A stretch of 64,000 nt of DNA from Cricetibacter osteomyelitidis (GTDB lineage: Bacteria; Pseudomonadota; Gammaproteobacteria; Enterobacterales; Pasteurellaceae), in assembly GCF_004340985.1 (NCBI RefSeq), contig NZ_SLYB01000010.1:1-64000 (forward strand). Direction: 5' to 3'. Each line of letters begins with the position of its first letter. The first letter of the stretch is position 1. The notes below the pieces were generated by a model, which ran no database searches, was not told the origin of the DNA, and worked only from the letters and a program-made list of their open reading frames with translations. This document shows positions 43,430-55,724 of this stretch, piece after piece. The position numbers and the translations under genes are program-made.

Positions 43430-44185
43430 TTAAGATTGAGCCTGTTCACTTTCAACATCATCATCTTTCGGACGATAAAATCTGGCACAGATTACGCCGA
43501 TTTCAAATAACAAACACATTGGAATTGCCAATAGCGTTTGCGAGAAAATATCCGGCGGCGTTAACAACATACCGATCACAAATGCGCCTACGATGATGTA
43601 CGGACGTTTCTTTTTCAAATCTTCCGGTGTCGTGATACCTGTCCAACATAATAAAATAATTGCTACCGGCACTTCAAAACAGATACCGAAAGCCAAAAAT
43701 AATGTGAGTACGAAATCTAAATAGCTACTGATATCCGTTGCAATAGCAACACCTTCAGGCGCGGTTTTGGTTAAGAAACCGAACACTAATGGAAATACCA
43801 CATAATAGGCAAAAGCTACGCCGAGATAAAATAAAATGGTACTGGAAAACAACAGCGGATAAACCAAACGTTTTTCATGCTGATACAACGCCGGTGCAAC
43901 AAACGCCCAGATTTGATACAAAATATACGGCACAGAAATAAACACCGATGTAATTAAGGTCAATTTGATCGGAGTAAAAAACGGAGTGACGATACTGGTG
44001 GCAATCATACTGGAACCGGCGGGCAATTCACTCACCAAGGGTTCAGAAATCAGTTGATAAATATCATTGGCGAAATACACCAGTCCGCAAAACACCAAAA
44101 GAATACAAAGGATACAACGCAACAAACGGTTACGTAATTCCAGTAAGTGGGTAATTAGAGGTTGAGATTCTTCGACGGACGCCAT
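43430..44185 (-). CDS. tatC: Sec-independent protein translocase TatC
   Basis: TatC is the multi-spanning receptor that recognises twin-arginine signal peptides. The 251-residue protein has six hydrophobic helices, the N-terminal [14 protein letters not shown] and conserved FxPIKLT and [20 protein letters not shown] regions. It lies 18 bp after tatB and is followed by hemB. Confidence 0.96.
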   Translation of the reverse strand: MASVEESQPLITHLLELRNRLLRCILCILLVFCGLVYFANDIYQLISEPLVSELPAGSSMIATSIVTPFFTPIKLTLITSVFISVPYILYQIWAFVAPALYQHEKRLVYPLLFSSTILFYLGVAFAYYVVFPLVFGFLTKTAPEGVAIATDISSYLDFVLTLFLAFGICFEVPVAIILLCWTGITTPEDLKKKRPYIIVGAFVIGMLLTPPDIFSQTLLAIPMCLLFEIGVICARFYRPKDDDVESEQAQS

Positions 44186-44203
44186 AAGGTTACTCTTTAA
44201 CTT

Positions 44204-44749
44204 TTATGTGACTGTGGGGGCAGATTCAAAACTATCTTCGGTTTCATATTGTTGTACGTGAGCCATAATCTCATCTTGCTCGGCTAATTCAGCCCGTTCA
44301 TCCGGAGATAACTCTGCCGTTTCACAATGAGCTAAGGCTTCCACTGATTCGCTTTCAGTATCTTTAGGTGCTTGAGCGTTTGCCATATCCGTATCAATGG
44401 CATTTTGCACTTTAACTTTGGCTGCCGCAATATCTGCATCCATTTCGCTTGCGGTGTGATTCAAATTCGCCTGCATTTTTTGTGCGGACGCTTTTAATTC
44501 TTCCACGGTTTTGCTTAACTCAGGCGATAAGGTTTTCAGATTTAGCTGCTCGGCTTTTTTGATACTGTCTTGCAATTCTTGCAATTTTAGCTCTTGGGTC
44601 AATTCATTCTGCACATTTGCTGCCAAGCCGCGTAACGTGCGAACCCAGCCCATTACGGTGCGGATTGCTACAGGCATTCGTTGCGGCCCCAGCACCACTA
44701 AGCCCACAATAAAAATTAAAACCAGTTCGGAAAAGCCAATATCAAACAC
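44204..44749 (-). CDS. tatB: Sec-independent protein translocase TatB
   Basis: TatB links substrate-bound TatC to TatA. At 181 aa it has the signature [26 protein letters not shown] start (Glu8 in the membrane helix, then [11 protein letters not shown]), an amphipathic helix and a long acidic C-terminal tail. It starts 3 bp after the tatA stop. Confidence 0.95.
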   Translation of the reverse strand: MFDIGFSELVLIFIVGLVVLGPQRMPVAIRTVMGWVRTLRGLAANVQNELTQELKLQELQDSIKKAEQLNLKTLSPELSKTVEELKASAQKMQANLNHTASEMDADIAAAKVKVQNAIDTDMANAQAPKDTESESVEALAHCETAELSPDERAELAEQDEIMAHVQQYETEDSFESAPTVT

Positions 44750-44752
44750 GGA

Positions 44753-44977
44753 TTAAGCCTGTTCTTTTTCTTTTACTTTTTCTGTTTGTGCAGATTTTTC
44801 CGTATCATTCAACGATTTGAATTCTGCCTCTTGAGCATCTTCATCTTTCATTGCTCTTTTAAAGCCTTTTACGGATTCGCCCAAATCAGAACCCAAAGTT
44901 CTTAATTTTTTTGTTCCGAATAATAATACTACGATTGCGACAATGATGAGAAGTTGCCAAATACTGATACCGCCCAT
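44753..44977 (-). CDS. tatA: Sec-independent protein translocase TatA
   Basis: TatA oligomerises to form the Tat protein-conducting pathway. The 74-residue protein has one helix ([18 protein letters not shown]), the [14 protein letters not shown] hinge and amphipathic helix, and a charged tail. It is the first gene of tatABC-hemB. The 45-bp stretch upstream is AT-rich; no strong promoter was identified. Confidence 0.95.
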   Translation of the reverse strand: MGGISIWQLLIIVAIVVLLFGTKKLRTLGSDLGESVKGFKRAMKDEDAQEAEFKSLNDTEKSAQTEKVKEKEQA

Positions 44978-45077
44978 AGAATTTTTCCTTTAATTAATAA
45001 TAAAATAACTGTTGAACTATACTCTTTTTAAGCTGGTTGAACAATAGCTTAAAAAGATTATTTTCCACAAACATAGC

Positions 45078-45106
45078 AAAAGTGCGGTGATTTTCACCGC
45101 ACTTTT
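45078..45106. terminator. Inverted uptake-signal terminator after groEL
   Basis: AAAGTGCGGTGA (45078-45089 region) pairs with TCACCGCACTTT (45094-45105). It lies 29 bp after the groEL stop and before tatA on the same strand, insulating the two operons. Confidence 0.8.
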
Positions 45107-45134
45107 CAGCTTTGATTCAGCTTAGGGGAAGGAA

Positions 45135-46796
<1,662 letters not shown>

Positions 46797-46841
46797 TTAA
46801 TAATGTTACGTTAATGGACGTATACAACACGCCCCCACAAA

Positions 46842-47132
46842 TTATTCTACGATTGCTAAAATATCATTTTCAGAAATAATCAACACTTCTTCACCATCGA
46901 TTTTTTCTGATTTCACGCCATAACCATCGTTGAAAATAACAGTGTCGCCGACTTTCACATCAAGTGGTTGCACAGTACCATTATCTAAAATGCGGCCTTT
47001 GCCTACGGCTAATACTTTACCGCGAGTTGATTTGGTCGCCGCAGAACCGGTTAATACGATACCGCCTGCTGAAAGGGTTTCAACTTCTTCACGTTTTAAG
47101 ATCACACGGTCGTGTAATGGACGAATATTCAT
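46842..47132 (-). CDS. groES: Co-chaperonin GroES
   Basis: GroES caps the GroEL ring. The 96-residue sequence starts [19 protein letters not shown] and has the mobile loop [20 protein letters not shown]. An AGGAGAAAA ribosome site precedes the start. A heat-shock promoter lies upstream. Confidence 0.98.
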   Translation of the reverse strand: MNIRPLHDRVILKREEVETLSAGGIVLTGSAATKSTRGKVLAVGKGRILDNGTVQPLDVKVGDTVIFNDGYGVKSEKIDGEEVLIISENDILAIVE

Positions 47133-47180
47133 TTAAATTTTCTCCTGTTAATTATTGAGTTAATAAAAAATACTTTTCTT

Positions 47181-47208
47181 ATATAGGGCAACAATTTGCA
47201 CTTTCAAG
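47181..47208 (-). promoter_or_regulatory. Sigma-32 heat-shock promoter of groESL
   Basis: On the minus strand CTTGAAA (47208-47202), a 13-base spacer and CCCTATAT (47188-47181) match the sigma-32 consensus CTTGAAA / CCCATNT closely. The -10 ends 48 bp before groES. Confidence 0.85.
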
Positions 47209-47222
47209 GGAAATAATAAAAA

Positions 47223-47720
47223 TTATTTTAATCTTTTATCATCATCTGCCTGCTTTTCAAATTCCGCCTCAAACACATTATCATCATTTTGCGAAGCAAA
47301 TCCCCTATTAACCCCCGAAGTGCGGTCACTTCCAAAAGAAAATCCTGAAAATCCACCGGAAACAAACCGCACTTTATTGCCTACAAAACGCTCAAGCCAT
47401 AAACTGCCAAGGGGTGTCAGTAAAATTAAGGCAAACAAATCCGTTAAAAATCCCGGGATAATAAACAACACCCCGGCAAACATCCAAACACCGGATTTAA
47501 ACAGCGATCGGGTTGGAATTTCACCTTGCGATAACTGTTTTTTCACATGAAACAACGTATAAATCCCACGGGCCCGCATAATTGCCCCACCGATAAACGC
47601 GGATAGCAACAATAACAAAATCAATGCAAACACACCCAAATGTGAGCCAATCCACACCAACACGGAAAATTCCGCATAAATAAACAAAAAGGCGAATAAG
47701 AAAAATAATAAAATAGGCAT
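47223..47720 (-). CDS. fxsA: FxsA family membrane protein
   Basis: FxsA is an inner-membrane protein whose overproduction relieves F-plasmid exclusion of phage T7 in E. coli; its normal role is unclear. I set the start at 47720 (MPILLFFLFAFLFIYAEFS), matching the family; the frame extends to 47780 without a ribosome site. The 165-residue protein has four hydrophobic segments, GGAIMRARG and FIIPGFLTDLFALILLTP, then a Ser/Gly-rich tail. It lies upstream of groES, where fxsA is often found. Confidence 0.85.
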   Translation of the reverse strand: MPILLFFLFAFLFIYAEFSVLVWIGSHLGVFALILLLLLSAFIGGAIMRARGIYTLFHVKKQLSQGEIPTRSLFKSGVWMFAGVLFIIPGFLTDLFALILLTPLGSLWLERFVGNKVRFVSGGFSGFSFGSDRTSGVNRGFASQNDDNVFEAEFEKQADDDKRLK

Positions 47721-47843
47721 AGTCGGTTCCATATGTGATTTTTTAATCAATATGGCGATGTTATATGACATTTTCAACACTTATTCGAATTAAAAAAACT
47801 AATCTGAGTCCTTAATTTAAAGACGATGAACCATTTTGTAAAA

Positions 47844-47859
47844 TGTGATCGAGATCAAG
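47844..47859. promoter_or_regulatory. CRP site upstream of aspA
   Basis: TGTGA-TCGAGA-TCAAG matches the CRP consensus at eight of ten positions. A TATAAT -10 at 47881-47886 would put the transcription start near 47893, with the CRP centre at about -41.5, the class II activation position. Catabolite and anaerobic control of aspA is known in relatives. Confidence 0.7.
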
Positions 47860-47925
47860 TTTTCCTGATAATTAAATTCCTATAATGAATCCGACTTGAA
47901 CACACAACCTTTATAGGAGACAGCT

Positions 47926-49341
47926 ATGAAAACCAGAATTGAAGTGGATTTATTAGGTGAACGCGAAGTACCCGCCGATGCTTATTGGGGGATTCACACA
48001 TTAAGAGCGGTAGAAAATTTTAATATTTCTGATGTAACAATTTCCGATGTGCCGGAATTTGTGAAAGGTATGGTGATGGTAAAAAAAGCCACCGCTTTAA
48101 CGAACGGCGAATTGGGTGCAATTCCTGCCAATATCGCTGATGCCATTGTAGCGGCTTGTGATGAAATTTTAACTACCGGCAAATGTCTGGATCAATTCCC
48201 GTCTGATGTATATCAAGGCGGTGCAGGCACATCAGTGAATATGAACACCAATGAAGTGGTGGCAAATCTAGCGTTGGAACATTTAGGTCATCAAAAAGGC
48301 GAATATGACATTATCAATCCGATGGATCATGTTAATGCCAGCCAATCCACCAATGATGCGTATCCGACGGGATTTCGCGTTGCGGTGTATAACAGCATTA
48401 TGAAATTAGTGGAAAAAGTGCGTTATTTACAACAAGGCTTTGAAAATAAAGCCAATGAATTTGCTAATATCCTAAAAATGGGGCGTACTCAATTACAAGA
48501 TGCGGTGCCGATGACTGTAGGGCAAGAATTTCATGCCTTTGCCGAATTGCTTAACGAAGAAGTACGCAATTTAAGCCGTGCGGCAGAATTATTATTGGAA
48601 GTCAACTTAGGGGCAACCGCAATCGGCACAGGCTTAAATACGCCGGAAGGCTATGCAAAATTAGCGGTACAAAACTTAGCGAAAGTCACTGGTTTGCCTT
48701 GCGTGCCGGCACCAAATTTGATTGAGGCCACTTCAGACTGCGGTGCTTATGTAATGGTGCATGGTGCGTTAAAAAGAAGTGCGGTGAAATTATCCAAAGT
48801 TTGTAACGACTTACGTTTGCTCTCATCAGGTCCGCGTGCAGGTTTGAATGAAATCAATTTGCCGGAATTGCAGGCCGGTTCATCCATTATGCCGGCAAAA
48901 GTGAATCCGGTTGTGCCTGAAGTGGTAAACCAAGTATGCTTTAAAATCTTTGGTAACGACATCACGGTAACTTTTGCGGCAGAAGGCGGTCAATTGCAAT
49001 TAAACGTAATGGAACCGGTGATTGGTCAAGCGATGTTTGAGTCTATTGAATTATTAACCAACGCGTGCGTGAACCTACGTGATAAATGTGTGGACGGCAT
49101 TACGGTGAATAAAGAAGTGTGCGAAAACTATGTGTTCAATTCCATCGGTATCGTCACTTATTTGAATCCGTTTATCGGCCACCATAACGGTGACCTGGTG
49201 GGCAAAATCTGTGCTCAAACCGGTCGCGGTGTGCGTGATGTAGTATTGGAAAAAGGTTTGCTGACGGAAGATCAGTTGGATGATATTTTGTCTGTGGAAA
49301 ACTTGATGAATCCAACTTATAAAGCAAAATTAAATAAATAA
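47926..49341 (+). CDS. aspA: Aspartate ammonia-lyase (aspartase)
   Basis: AspA reversibly deaminates aspartate to fumarate and ammonia, feeding the fumarate reductase encoded in this window. The 471-residue protein belongs to the fumarase/aspartase superfamily: [20 protein letters not shown] start, [20 protein letters not shown], and the flexible catalytic loop [15 protein letters not shown] (about 317-331). TATAGGAG precedes the ATG. Confidence 0.97.
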   Translation: MKTRIEVDLLGEREVPADAYWGIHTLRAVENFNISDVTISDVPEFVKGMVMVKKATALTNGELGAIPANIADAIVAACDEILTTGKCLDQFPSDVYQGGAGTSVNMNTNEVVANLALEHLGHQKGEYDIINPMDHVNASQSTNDAYPTGFRVAVYNSIMKLVEKVRYLQQGFENKANEFANILKMGRTQLQDAVPMTVGQEFHAFAELLNEEVRNLSRAAELLLEVNLGATAIGTGLNTPEGYAKLAVQNLAKVTGLPCVPAPNLIEATSDCGAYVMVHGALKRSAVKLSKVCNDLRLLSSGPRAGLNEINLPELQAGSSIMPAKVNPVVPEVVNQVCFKIFGNDITVTFAAEGGQLQLNVMEPVIGQAMFESIELLTNACVNLRDKCVDGITVNKEVCENYVFNSIGIVTYLNPFIGHHNGDLVGKICAQTGRGVRDVVLEKGLLTEDQLDDILSVENLMNPTYKAKLNK

Positions 49342-49368
49342 ACACCGCACTTTTTACGGATAATTGTT

Positions 49369-49393
49369 GTAGGGTGGGCACTTGTTGCCCACC
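49369..49393. terminator. Hairpin between convergent aspA and metE
   Basis: GGTGGGCA (49373-49380) pairs exactly with TGCCCACC (49386-49393) around a 5-base loop; AT-rich tails lie on both sides, suiting a shared terminator. The arm GTAGGGTGGGCACTTG resembles the repeat at 43353. Confidence 0.65.
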
Positions 49394-49402
49394 AATAAAA
49401 AA

Positions 49403-51673
49403 TTACACCAATTCTTTACGCAATTTCTTCGTTACATCCACCATCACTTTCAAGGCTTCAACGGTTTCAGGCCAGCCACGGGTTTTTAAACCGCAGTCCG
49501 GGTTTACCCATAAACGTTCGGCAGGGACGACTTTTAAGGCCTTACGCAACAGATGTTCGATTTCTTCCGCTTTCGGTACTCGCGGACTGTGGATATCATA
49601 AACGCCGGGACCGATGTCGTTCGGGTATTTGAAATCGCCAAATGCGGTGAGTAATTCCATATCGGAACGGGACGTTTCAATAGTGATCACATCCGCATCC
49701 AATTCTGCAATAGCCGGTAAAATATCGTTAAATTCGGAATAACACATGTGGGTGTGAATTTGCGTATCATTGGCACAACCCATTGAACTTAAACGGAATG
49801 CTTCGCCCGCCCATTGCAGATATGTATCCCAATCCGCGCGTTTCAGCGGTAAGCCTTCACGGATTGCCGGTTCGTCAATTTGAATGATTTTAATACCCGC
49901 TTTTTCCAAATCACGCACTTCATCGGATAACGCCACGGCGATTTGTTTGCACACCGTAGAACGTGGAATATCGTTACGCACAAAAGACCATTGCAAAATC
50001 GTCACCGGGCCGGTCAACATTCCTTTCATTGGTTTTTTCGTCAGGCTTTGAGCATATTGCGACCAACGCACGGTCATCGGAGTAGGACGTTCTACATCGC
50101 CATAAATCACCGGCGGTTTTACACAACGAGAACCGTAACTTTGCACCCAGCCGAATTTGGTGAACGCAAAACCGTCTAATAACTCACCAAAGTATTCCAC
50201 CATATCATTACGCTCTGCTTCACCGTGTACCAACACATCAAGATCTAATTTTTCTTGTTCCCGTACCACAAACTCAATTTCTTTTTTCATTGCGGTTTCA
50301 TAATCTGCCAAGCTCAATTCGCCTTTTTTAAAGCGGGAACGCGCGTAACGAATTTCCGTGGTTTGCGGGAATGAACCGATATTGGTAGTCGGCAGTAACG
50401 GCAGATTGAGCCAAGCATTTTGTAATTTAATGCGTTCTGCAAATGGCAATTTACGCTGATCCGCATCTTGTGATAAATTCGCCAAACGTTCCGACACTGC
50501 AAGGCGGTGAATCTCTTGCGAGTTAGTTCGGGCCTCAAAAGCCTGTTGGCAGGTAGTTAATTCCGCCTGCACCGCAGTGCGGCCGTTTTCTAATGCTTGT
50601 TTCAACGTGCCTAACTCTTGCACTTTTTGCAACGTAAAGGCTAACCAGCTATAGAGATCAGCATTATCGGTTTGTAATTGGGTTTCCACACTGAGATCAT
50701 AAGGCGTATGCAATAAGGAACAGCTCGGTGCAATCCATAAGCGTTCGTTTAACTGTGCTTTCAACGGTTCCAATACATCCAACACTTGATTTAAATTGGC
50801 ACGCCAAATATTACGCCCATCAATCACACCGGCAGAGAGCACTTTATCATAATCGGCAAATGCACTTACTTGTTGGGGGGCACGCACTAAATCAAGATGC
50901 AAACCGTCCACCGGCAAGGCTTTTAATAATTGACTGTGTTCTGCCACAGACCCGAAATAAGTGGCAAATAATAATTTCGCCTCCACTTTCGCCAATTCTG
51001 CATAGACGATTTTATAGGCTTCCAGCCATTCTGTCGGTAAATCTAAGGTGAGTGCCGGTTCGTCAATTTGGATCCACTCTGCCCCTTCATTGGCAAGTGC
51101 GGTCAAAATTTCCACATAAATAGGAATGAGTTGAGGCAATAAATCAAAGCGGTTAAAGGTTTCGCCTTTTTCTTTGCCTAACCATAAAAATGTCAGTGGT
51201 CCCACGATAGTCGGTTTGGCTTTATAACCTAAAGCTCGAGCTTCTTTTAGCTGATTCACATAATGTGTCGGATTGGCTTTAAATTGGGTATCTTTTTGAA
51301 ATTCCGGCACTAGATAATGGTAGTTGGTGTCAAACCATTTTGTCATTTCAATGGCAAATTGATCTTTATTTCCGCGAGCCAGTTGGAAATATTGCTCTAA
51401 GGTTAGTTGTTGACTGTCGAAACCAAAACGAGCAGGAATCGCTCCTGTTGCCACTTGCAGATCTAAAATATGATCGTAAAAAGTGAAATCCGCCACGGAA
51501 ACAAAATCAGCCCCCGCCTTGGCTTGATATTGCCAGTTAGCTTCCCGCAAAAGTTTTGCCACTTGCAATAAATCCTGTTCGTTTAACTCTTTACGCCAAT
51601 AACGTTCTTGTGCAAATTTTAATTCGCGTTTTGCACCAACACGTGGAAAGCCTAAAATATGAAATGTTGTCAT
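49403..51673 (-). CDS. metE: Cobalamin-independent methionine synthase MetE
   Basis: MetE transfers a methyl group from methyltetrahydrofolate triglutamate to homocysteine. The 756-residue protein has two TIM-barrel halves; the zinc ligands are visible in HTHMCYSEF (about His641 and Cys643) and NPDCGLKTR (about Cys726). The start [18 protein letters not shown] is typical. MetJ boxes lie 41 bp upstream, which suggests repression by S-adenosylmethionine-bound MetJ. Confidence 0.97.
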   Translation of the reverse strand: MTTFHILGFPRVGAKRELKFAQERYWRKELNEQDLLQVAKLLREANWQYQAKAGADFVSVADFTFYDHILDLQVATGAIPARFGFDSQQLTLEQYFQLARGNKDQFAIEMTKWFDTNYHYLVPEFQKDTQFKANPTHYVNQLKEARALGYKAKPTIVGPLTFLWLGKEKGETFNRFDLLPQLIPIYVEILTALANEGAEWIQIDEPALTLDLPTEWLEAYKIVYAELAKVEAKLLFATYFGSVAEHSQLLKALPVDGLHLDLVRAPQQVSAFADYDKVLSAGVIDGRNIWRANLNQVLDVLEPLKAQLNERLWIAPSCSLLHTPYDLSVETQLQTDNADLYSWLAFTLQKVQELGTLKQALENGRTAVQAELTTCQQAFEARTNSQEIHRLAVSERLANLSQDADQRKLPFAERIKLQNAWLNLPLLPTTNIGSFPQTTEIRYARSRFKKGELSLADYETAMKKEIEFVVREQEKLDLDVLVHGEAERNDMVEYFGELLDGFAFTKFGWVQSYGSRCVKPPVIYGDVERPTPMTVRWSQYAQSLTKKPMKGMLTGPVTILQWSFVRNDIPRSTVCKQIAVALSDEVRDLEKAGIKIIQIDEPAIREGLPLKRADWDTYLQWAGEAFRLSSMGCANDTQIHTHMCYSEFNDILPAIAELDADVITIETSRSDMELLTAFGDFKYPNDIGPGVYDIHSPRVPKAEEIEHLLRKALKVVPAERLWVNPDCGLKTRGWPETVEALKVMVDVTKKLRKELV

Positions 51674-51714
51674 TTGTTTTCTCCCATAGTCTGTTGTGAT
51701 TTGAATTTTTATTT

Positions 51715-51730
51715 AGACGTTTAGCCATCT
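51715..51730. promoter_or_regulatory. Tandem MetJ boxes upstream of metE
   Basis: AGACGTTT-AGCCATCT is two adjacent 8-mers matching the met box AGACGTCT at seven and six of eight positions. Location 42 bp before metE supports function as the MetJ operator. Confidence 0.7.
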
Positions 51731-51817
51731 AAATCCTATGAACAGATAATGCGATATTTTTAATTATTAGACAACCTCATAATTTTAATAATTAAAATGA
51801 ATATTATTCATAATAAA

Positions 51818-53986
51818 TTATGAATTTACAGCAGATGATTTTTGGTAGATATGACAAAACGCCTGATTCAACTGTGGCAAAACCTGGCTGATCATTGCCA
51901 GTTGTTGCACCGGTACGGTGAAATCCGTGCCTTGGTGGTTTTCGTTAAGTTCTGAGGCATATTGTTTCAGACTTAAATCAATGTTCAAAGAAAGTTGCTC
52001 AAATTCGTCCTGCGATAGCTGACCAAGATTTTCCAGCACATAAATAATTTTTTTCGCCACGGGATAAAATTGAGCAAGAAAATCTGCACTTTGGTGTAAT
52101 TGCTTCATTTTATTGCGAAATGCACCCAGCGCGGAAATATAGCTGAGCAAAGAATAATTAATATTCAACAGTTGAAAGCCATCTTGCAGAAAAGTGCGGT
52201 ACTTTTCCGGTTCATTATTCATATTAGAAATAGTGGTACTTAATTCCGTGGCGTATTCGTGAGCATTACGGCGGACAATGCGGTATTTTAAATCGTCACC
52301 GCGGCCAAATTGCAACTGGCTGATAATATACAGCAAATATTTCGCATCGCTTTTTATTGCCTGCACCGCCACTTTATCCAACGCCAAATACTTCCAATCC
52401 GGCCATAAGTAAGACACGCCGAACCACGAGATCACCGCACCGATGAAAGTGTCAATCACACGCGATCCCATTGCCGCATAAATATCAAAGCCCATGATAT
52501 CAAAGCTGGTCAGCACTTGGATGGTGATAAAAAAGGTGGAAAAGCTATAATTATTGGTGCGGAAAAAATAAAACAACGTGCTGGACAACACCACGATACC
52601 TAATTTTGCTTCCAAGGTCGCGGTGAAATAGGGCAACAAAGAACCGATGATCACACCTAAAATCGTGCCGATAATCCGCTGTTTTAACCGCACTTTGGTC
52701 GCGGAATAGTTCGGTTGGCAGACAAAAATCGCGGTTAATAAAATCCAATAACCTCGTTCTAACTGAAAGATTTCCACAATAGCACAACATAAAAAGACAA
52801 CGATGGATAACCTCACAGCGTGGCGGAACAGTTGGGAATTAAACGTAAAATGACTGCGAATGGAATAAAAAATATTGTGCAAACCACTGATATTTTCCGC
52901 TTGAATCTGAGCATTGTCATTATCATCGGGATTTTCAACGGCTTTTTGATCTAAATGACTGAGTTGCCAATCAATACCCTGCAAATTATCTAACAGACTT
53001 CTTAAATGCTGTAACAAGGATGCGTTAATATCGCGATGGGCGGCGGTGTAATGTTCAAAGGATTGGTTTAATCCTTGAATCGCCCGTTCTAATCGCGGAT
53101 GATAGGTATAAGATTGATTTTGCCTTAAGCCGGAAGCAATATCCCGGCAGGCTTGAGCCTGTAGTTCAAATAACCGTTGGATGCGGAATAATAAATCCGT
53201 ATTTTTCAATAGGTTGGTTAAGGATTGATAATCAAAATAACTGGAATTGGCTCGCTCGTGCATTTCCTGTGCGGCAAAATAATAGCGGATCATTTTGGTG
53301 GTGCGAATATGCCGATGCTGATTTTTCAAACGGTAAAACAATGCCAATCGCCCCACATTAAAGGCATTGGTCAACAAACTGTTTTTCATTGCCAGATTAT
53401 ATTGTTTTTGCGGTAAAATTTCGTTGTCGTCAGGATCAAAAAAAGAGGATTTCACATCCAAATAATCCGCAAGTGCGGTGAAAGAATCCGCAATATTTTC
53501 CTGCACCGCACGGTTGGGAAAGAACGCATACACCAACAGCGATAGCAGGCTATAAAGCAAGGTCCCCGTAAGAATTAAAATCGGATTAAGATACCAAAGG
53601 GTTTCCGGCAAATAAGTGAGAATGGTGTATAGCCCCACCACCAGCGTGCCAAAGGCGATGGTGCGATAACGAGATCCCACCGCACCGAGCATTGTCAGTA
53701 CAAAGGTCAGCACAGTCATCATCAGCACAAACCACAGGTTTTGCGTAATAAATAACTGCACGGTAACTGTGGTGAGCGAGAAAGCACAAAGGGTATAAAA
53801 GAGATTTTTGACCCGTCCGGTCAGTCGGTGATCCAAATCCACCAAGGCACCGGCGATAATACCCAGCACCAAAGGCATACTTTGTTGCGAAATATCCGCA
53901 AACCATACCGCCACGGATGCGATATTCACTGATAAAAAAATCGGTACACTTGCTAAAATTCGGGCATTAAACCAATTTGCTTTCAT
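51818..53986 (-). CDS. yccS: YccS/FUSC family inner-membrane protein
   Basis: The 722-residue protein has two clusters of hydrophobic helices (about 12-160 and 390-530), each followed by a long helical cytoplasmic region, the layout of YccS/YhfK FUSC-family proteins, proposed transporters of unknown substrate. Conserved runs include LERGYWILLTAIFVCQPNYSA and SYLWPDWKYLAL. In E. coli yccS lies close to mgsA and yccT, matching the order seen here. Confidence 0.88.
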   Translation of the reverse strand: MKANWFNARILASVPIFLSVNIASVAVWFADISQQSMPLVLGIIAGALVDLDHRLTGRVKNLFYTLCAFSLTTVTVQLFITQNLWFVLMMTVLTFVLTMLGAVGSRYRTIAFGTLVVGLYTILTYLPETLWYLNPILILTGTLLYSLLSLLVYAFFPNRAVQENIADSFTALADYLDVKSSFFDPDDNEILPQKQYNLAMKNSLLTNAFNVGRLALFYRLKNQHRHIRTTKMIRYYFAAQEMHERANSSYFDYQSLTNLLKNTDLLFRIQRLFELQAQACRDIASGLRQNQSYTYHPRLERAIQGLNQSFEHYTAAHRDINASLLQHLRSLLDNLQGIDWQLSHLDQKAVENPDDNDNAQIQAENISGLHNIFYSIRSHFTFNSQLFRHAVRLSIVVFLCCAIVEIFQLERGYWILLTAIFVCQPNYSATKVRLKQRIIGTILGVIIGSLLPYFTATLEAKLGIVVLSSTLFYFFRTNNYSFSTFFITIQVLTSFDIMGFDIYAAMGSRVIDTFIGAVISWFGVSYLWPDWKYLALDKVAVQAIKSDAKYLLYIISQLQFGRGDDLKYRIVRRNAHEYATELSTTISNMNNEPEKYRTFLQDGFQLLNINYSLLSYISALGAFRNKMKQLHQSADFLAQFYPVAKKIIYVLENLGQLSQDEFEQLSLNIDLSLKQYASELNENHQGTDFTVPVQQLAMISQVLPQLNQAFCHIYQKSSAVNS

Positions 53987-54038
53987 TATTTATCAATCGA
54001 TTCCCTAAAAATTCTCTAAAGTGCGGTCATTTTTTCAA

Positions 54039-54497
54039 TTATTTTAACCGTTCCCGCAAATACCCTTGATAATCCGGAATGCGGATTTCTGTGGTTTGAT
54101 TAAATGCCGGCGAGTGAATCAGAAAATCGGCAGTGGCGATATTCATTGCCACGGGAATATTCCACACCGTCGCTACCCGCATTAAGGCTTTTACGTCAGG
54201 ATCATGGGGCACTGCATTCATTGGATCCCAAAAGAAAATCATTAAATCAATTTTACCTTCGGCAATCAAACCGCCTAATTGCTGATCCCCGCCCATCGGA
54301 CCGCTTAATAAACTGGTAATGCTTAATCCGGTTGCCCGTTCAATTAAATGCCCGGTAGTGCCGGTGGCAAAAAGCCTATGATTTGCCAATACATCGCGAT
54401 GACTCACCGTCCAATCAATTAAATCTTGTTTGCAGTGATCGTGAGCCACTAAGGCAATGCGTTTTGTTGAAGATAAAGTGCGGTAGGTTTTTTCCAT
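54039..54497 (-). CDS. mgsA: Methylglyoxal synthase
   Basis: MgsA converts dihydroxyacetone phosphate to methylglyoxal and phosphate, bypassing lower glycolysis under phosphate limitation. The 152-residue enzyme has ALVAHDHCK (His19, Asp20), TGTTGHLI, the catalytic [12 protein letters not shown] (Asp71) and PHDPD (His98), all at the numbering used for E. coli. It lies between yccS and yccT as in enterics. Confidence 0.97.
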   Translation of the reverse strand: MEKTYRTLSSTKRIALVAHDHCKQDLIDWTVSHRDVLANHRLFATGTTGHLIERATGLSITSLLSGPMGGDQQLGGLIAEGKIDLMIFFWDPMNAVPHDPDVKALMRVATVWNIPVAMNIATADFLIHSPAFNQTTEIRIPDYQGYLRERLK

Positions 54498-54525
54498 TTT
54501 TTTTATTCCTTTTGAAAAACAAAAT

Positions 54526-54551
54526 AGAAAAAAGGGGCGAAATCGCCCCTT
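54526..54551 (-). terminator. Terminator of yccT
   Basis: AAGGGGCGA (54532-54540) and TCGCCCCTT (54543-54551) form a GC-rich stem with a 2-base loop, followed on the minus strand by TTTTTTCTATTTT, 14 bp after the yccT stop. Confidence 0.85.
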
Positions 54552-54564
54552 AATAAAGATAAGA

Positions 54565-55218
54565 TTATTTTTTAGTTGCCCATTTTAAGAAACGTTGTTG
54601 TGTTTCTGCATCCGCTTGTTGGAACCAATATTGTAATTGTTGCTCCACCATATTTTCGCCTTGTACCACCACTTTACCTTTTTGTGCTTTACCTAAAGTC
54701 GGCACTGCCGCAGGCATTGCAGTTGCCGCAAATGAACGAACCGCAGCTTTTGCACCGGAAGCGTTGTATTCGGATAAATTATCTACTAAGTTCACGCCCG
54801 GCAGGAAACCTTCTTGTTTCAAATATTCCTGCACTGAAGATACGTGTGAACCGGAAGTAGTTTTAACCTTAATTTCAGGATTTTTCTTGAAATTATTTAC
54901 ATCACGTTCGTTTTCAATACGCGGTGCAGAAATCACAACATCATCATGCGGGGCTTGGAAAGTCACCACAATCGGATCGGATTCAAATAATTCGCGATCA
55001 GACCCAACACGCACAATTTCAGACACACGCACAACCACTTGATGTTTTTCGCCGCCGCTAACATTTAATGAGCGCGCTTCTTTCAATAAAGATTTACTCG
55101 CTTTCTGTCCGTCAACAGCTAAAAACTCAACGTTTGAAGAACCGGTCACTACGCCGGCAAATGCGGTAGTGCTTGCAAAAACCGCTGCTACGCTTAACGC
55201 AATGTGCTTAAATTTCAT
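54565..55218 (-). CDS. yccT: DUF2057 family secreted protein YccT
   Basis: YccT proteins are periplasmic; the E. coli homologue (CsgI) modulates curli assembly. The 217-residue product has a signal peptide ([20 protein letters not shown], cleavage after AFA at 19-21), a mature start with [11 protein letters not shown] and a DUF2057 fold with [20 protein letters not shown]. An Ala/Pro-rich linker and a helical C-terminus follow. No curli genes are seen in the window, so its role here is open. Confidence 0.85.
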   Translation of the reverse strand: MKFKHIALSVAAVFASTTAFAGVVTGSSNVEFLAVDGQKASKSLLKEARSLNVSGGEKHQVVVRVSEIVRVGSDRELFESDPIVVTFQAPHDDVVISAPRIENERDVNNFKKNPEIKVKTTSGSHVSSVQEYLKQEGFLPGVNLVDNLSEYNASGAKAAVRSFAATAMPAAVPTLGKAQKGKVVVQGENMVEQQLQYWFQQADAETQQRFLKWATKK

Positions 55219-55348
55219 ATAAACTCCTAAATAGCGTTTGAAACAATAAATGTTTGTCTATCCTATTCTAATTTGATTAAAATTGAAATAGAAAAATGTG
55301 AAACAAGTATAAATTTTGTTTAAAATCAAAATAATTAAGGAGAACAAT

Positions 55349-55636
55349 ATGCTGATAAGAAAACAATTTTCCGTTTATGGACGAGTGCAAGGTGTCAGTT
55401 TTCGTTTTTTTACGCTGCGGAAAGCACAAAAAATCGGCGTATCGGGGATTGTGAGAAATCTCAGCGACGGCAGTGTGCAAGTGATTGCAGAAGGCTCCGA
55501 ACAACAAATCGAAACCTTATACCAATGGCTACAACAAGGTCCGAAAACAGCGAAAGTTGATCAAGTAATTATGCAAGATTATATGGGAAATCAGACATTT
55601 GAAAGTTTTGAAATTACACGTTTTGCTTCTCCATAA
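55349..55636 (+). CDS. yccX: Acylphosphatase
   Basis: Acylphosphatases hydrolyse carboxyl-phosphate bonds such as acetyl phosphate. The 95-residue protein carries GRVQGVSFRF with the catalytic Arg19 and IVRNLSDGSV with Asn37. I chose ATG 55349, which follows AAGGAG; the in-frame ATG at 55316 lacks a site. The remaining 88 bp to modC contain no identifiable gene. Confidence 0.93.
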   Translation: MLIRKQFSVYGRVQGVSFRFFTLRKAQKIGVSGIVRNLSDGSVQVIAEGSEQQIETLYQWLQQGPKTAKVDQVIMQDYMGNQTFESFEITRFASP

Positions 55637-55724
55637 AGCATATTGGTGCATTGCGTTAGCTTGTTCGAACCAAATCGGGAAGTTTTCCGCATACGCAGGA
55701 TTTACCGTTAGTTAAAAATAACTG

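Noticed and set aside
51674..51817. SAM or cobalamin riboswitch before metE
   Set aside because: The region is too short and unstructured, whereas tandem MetJ boxes explain regulation.
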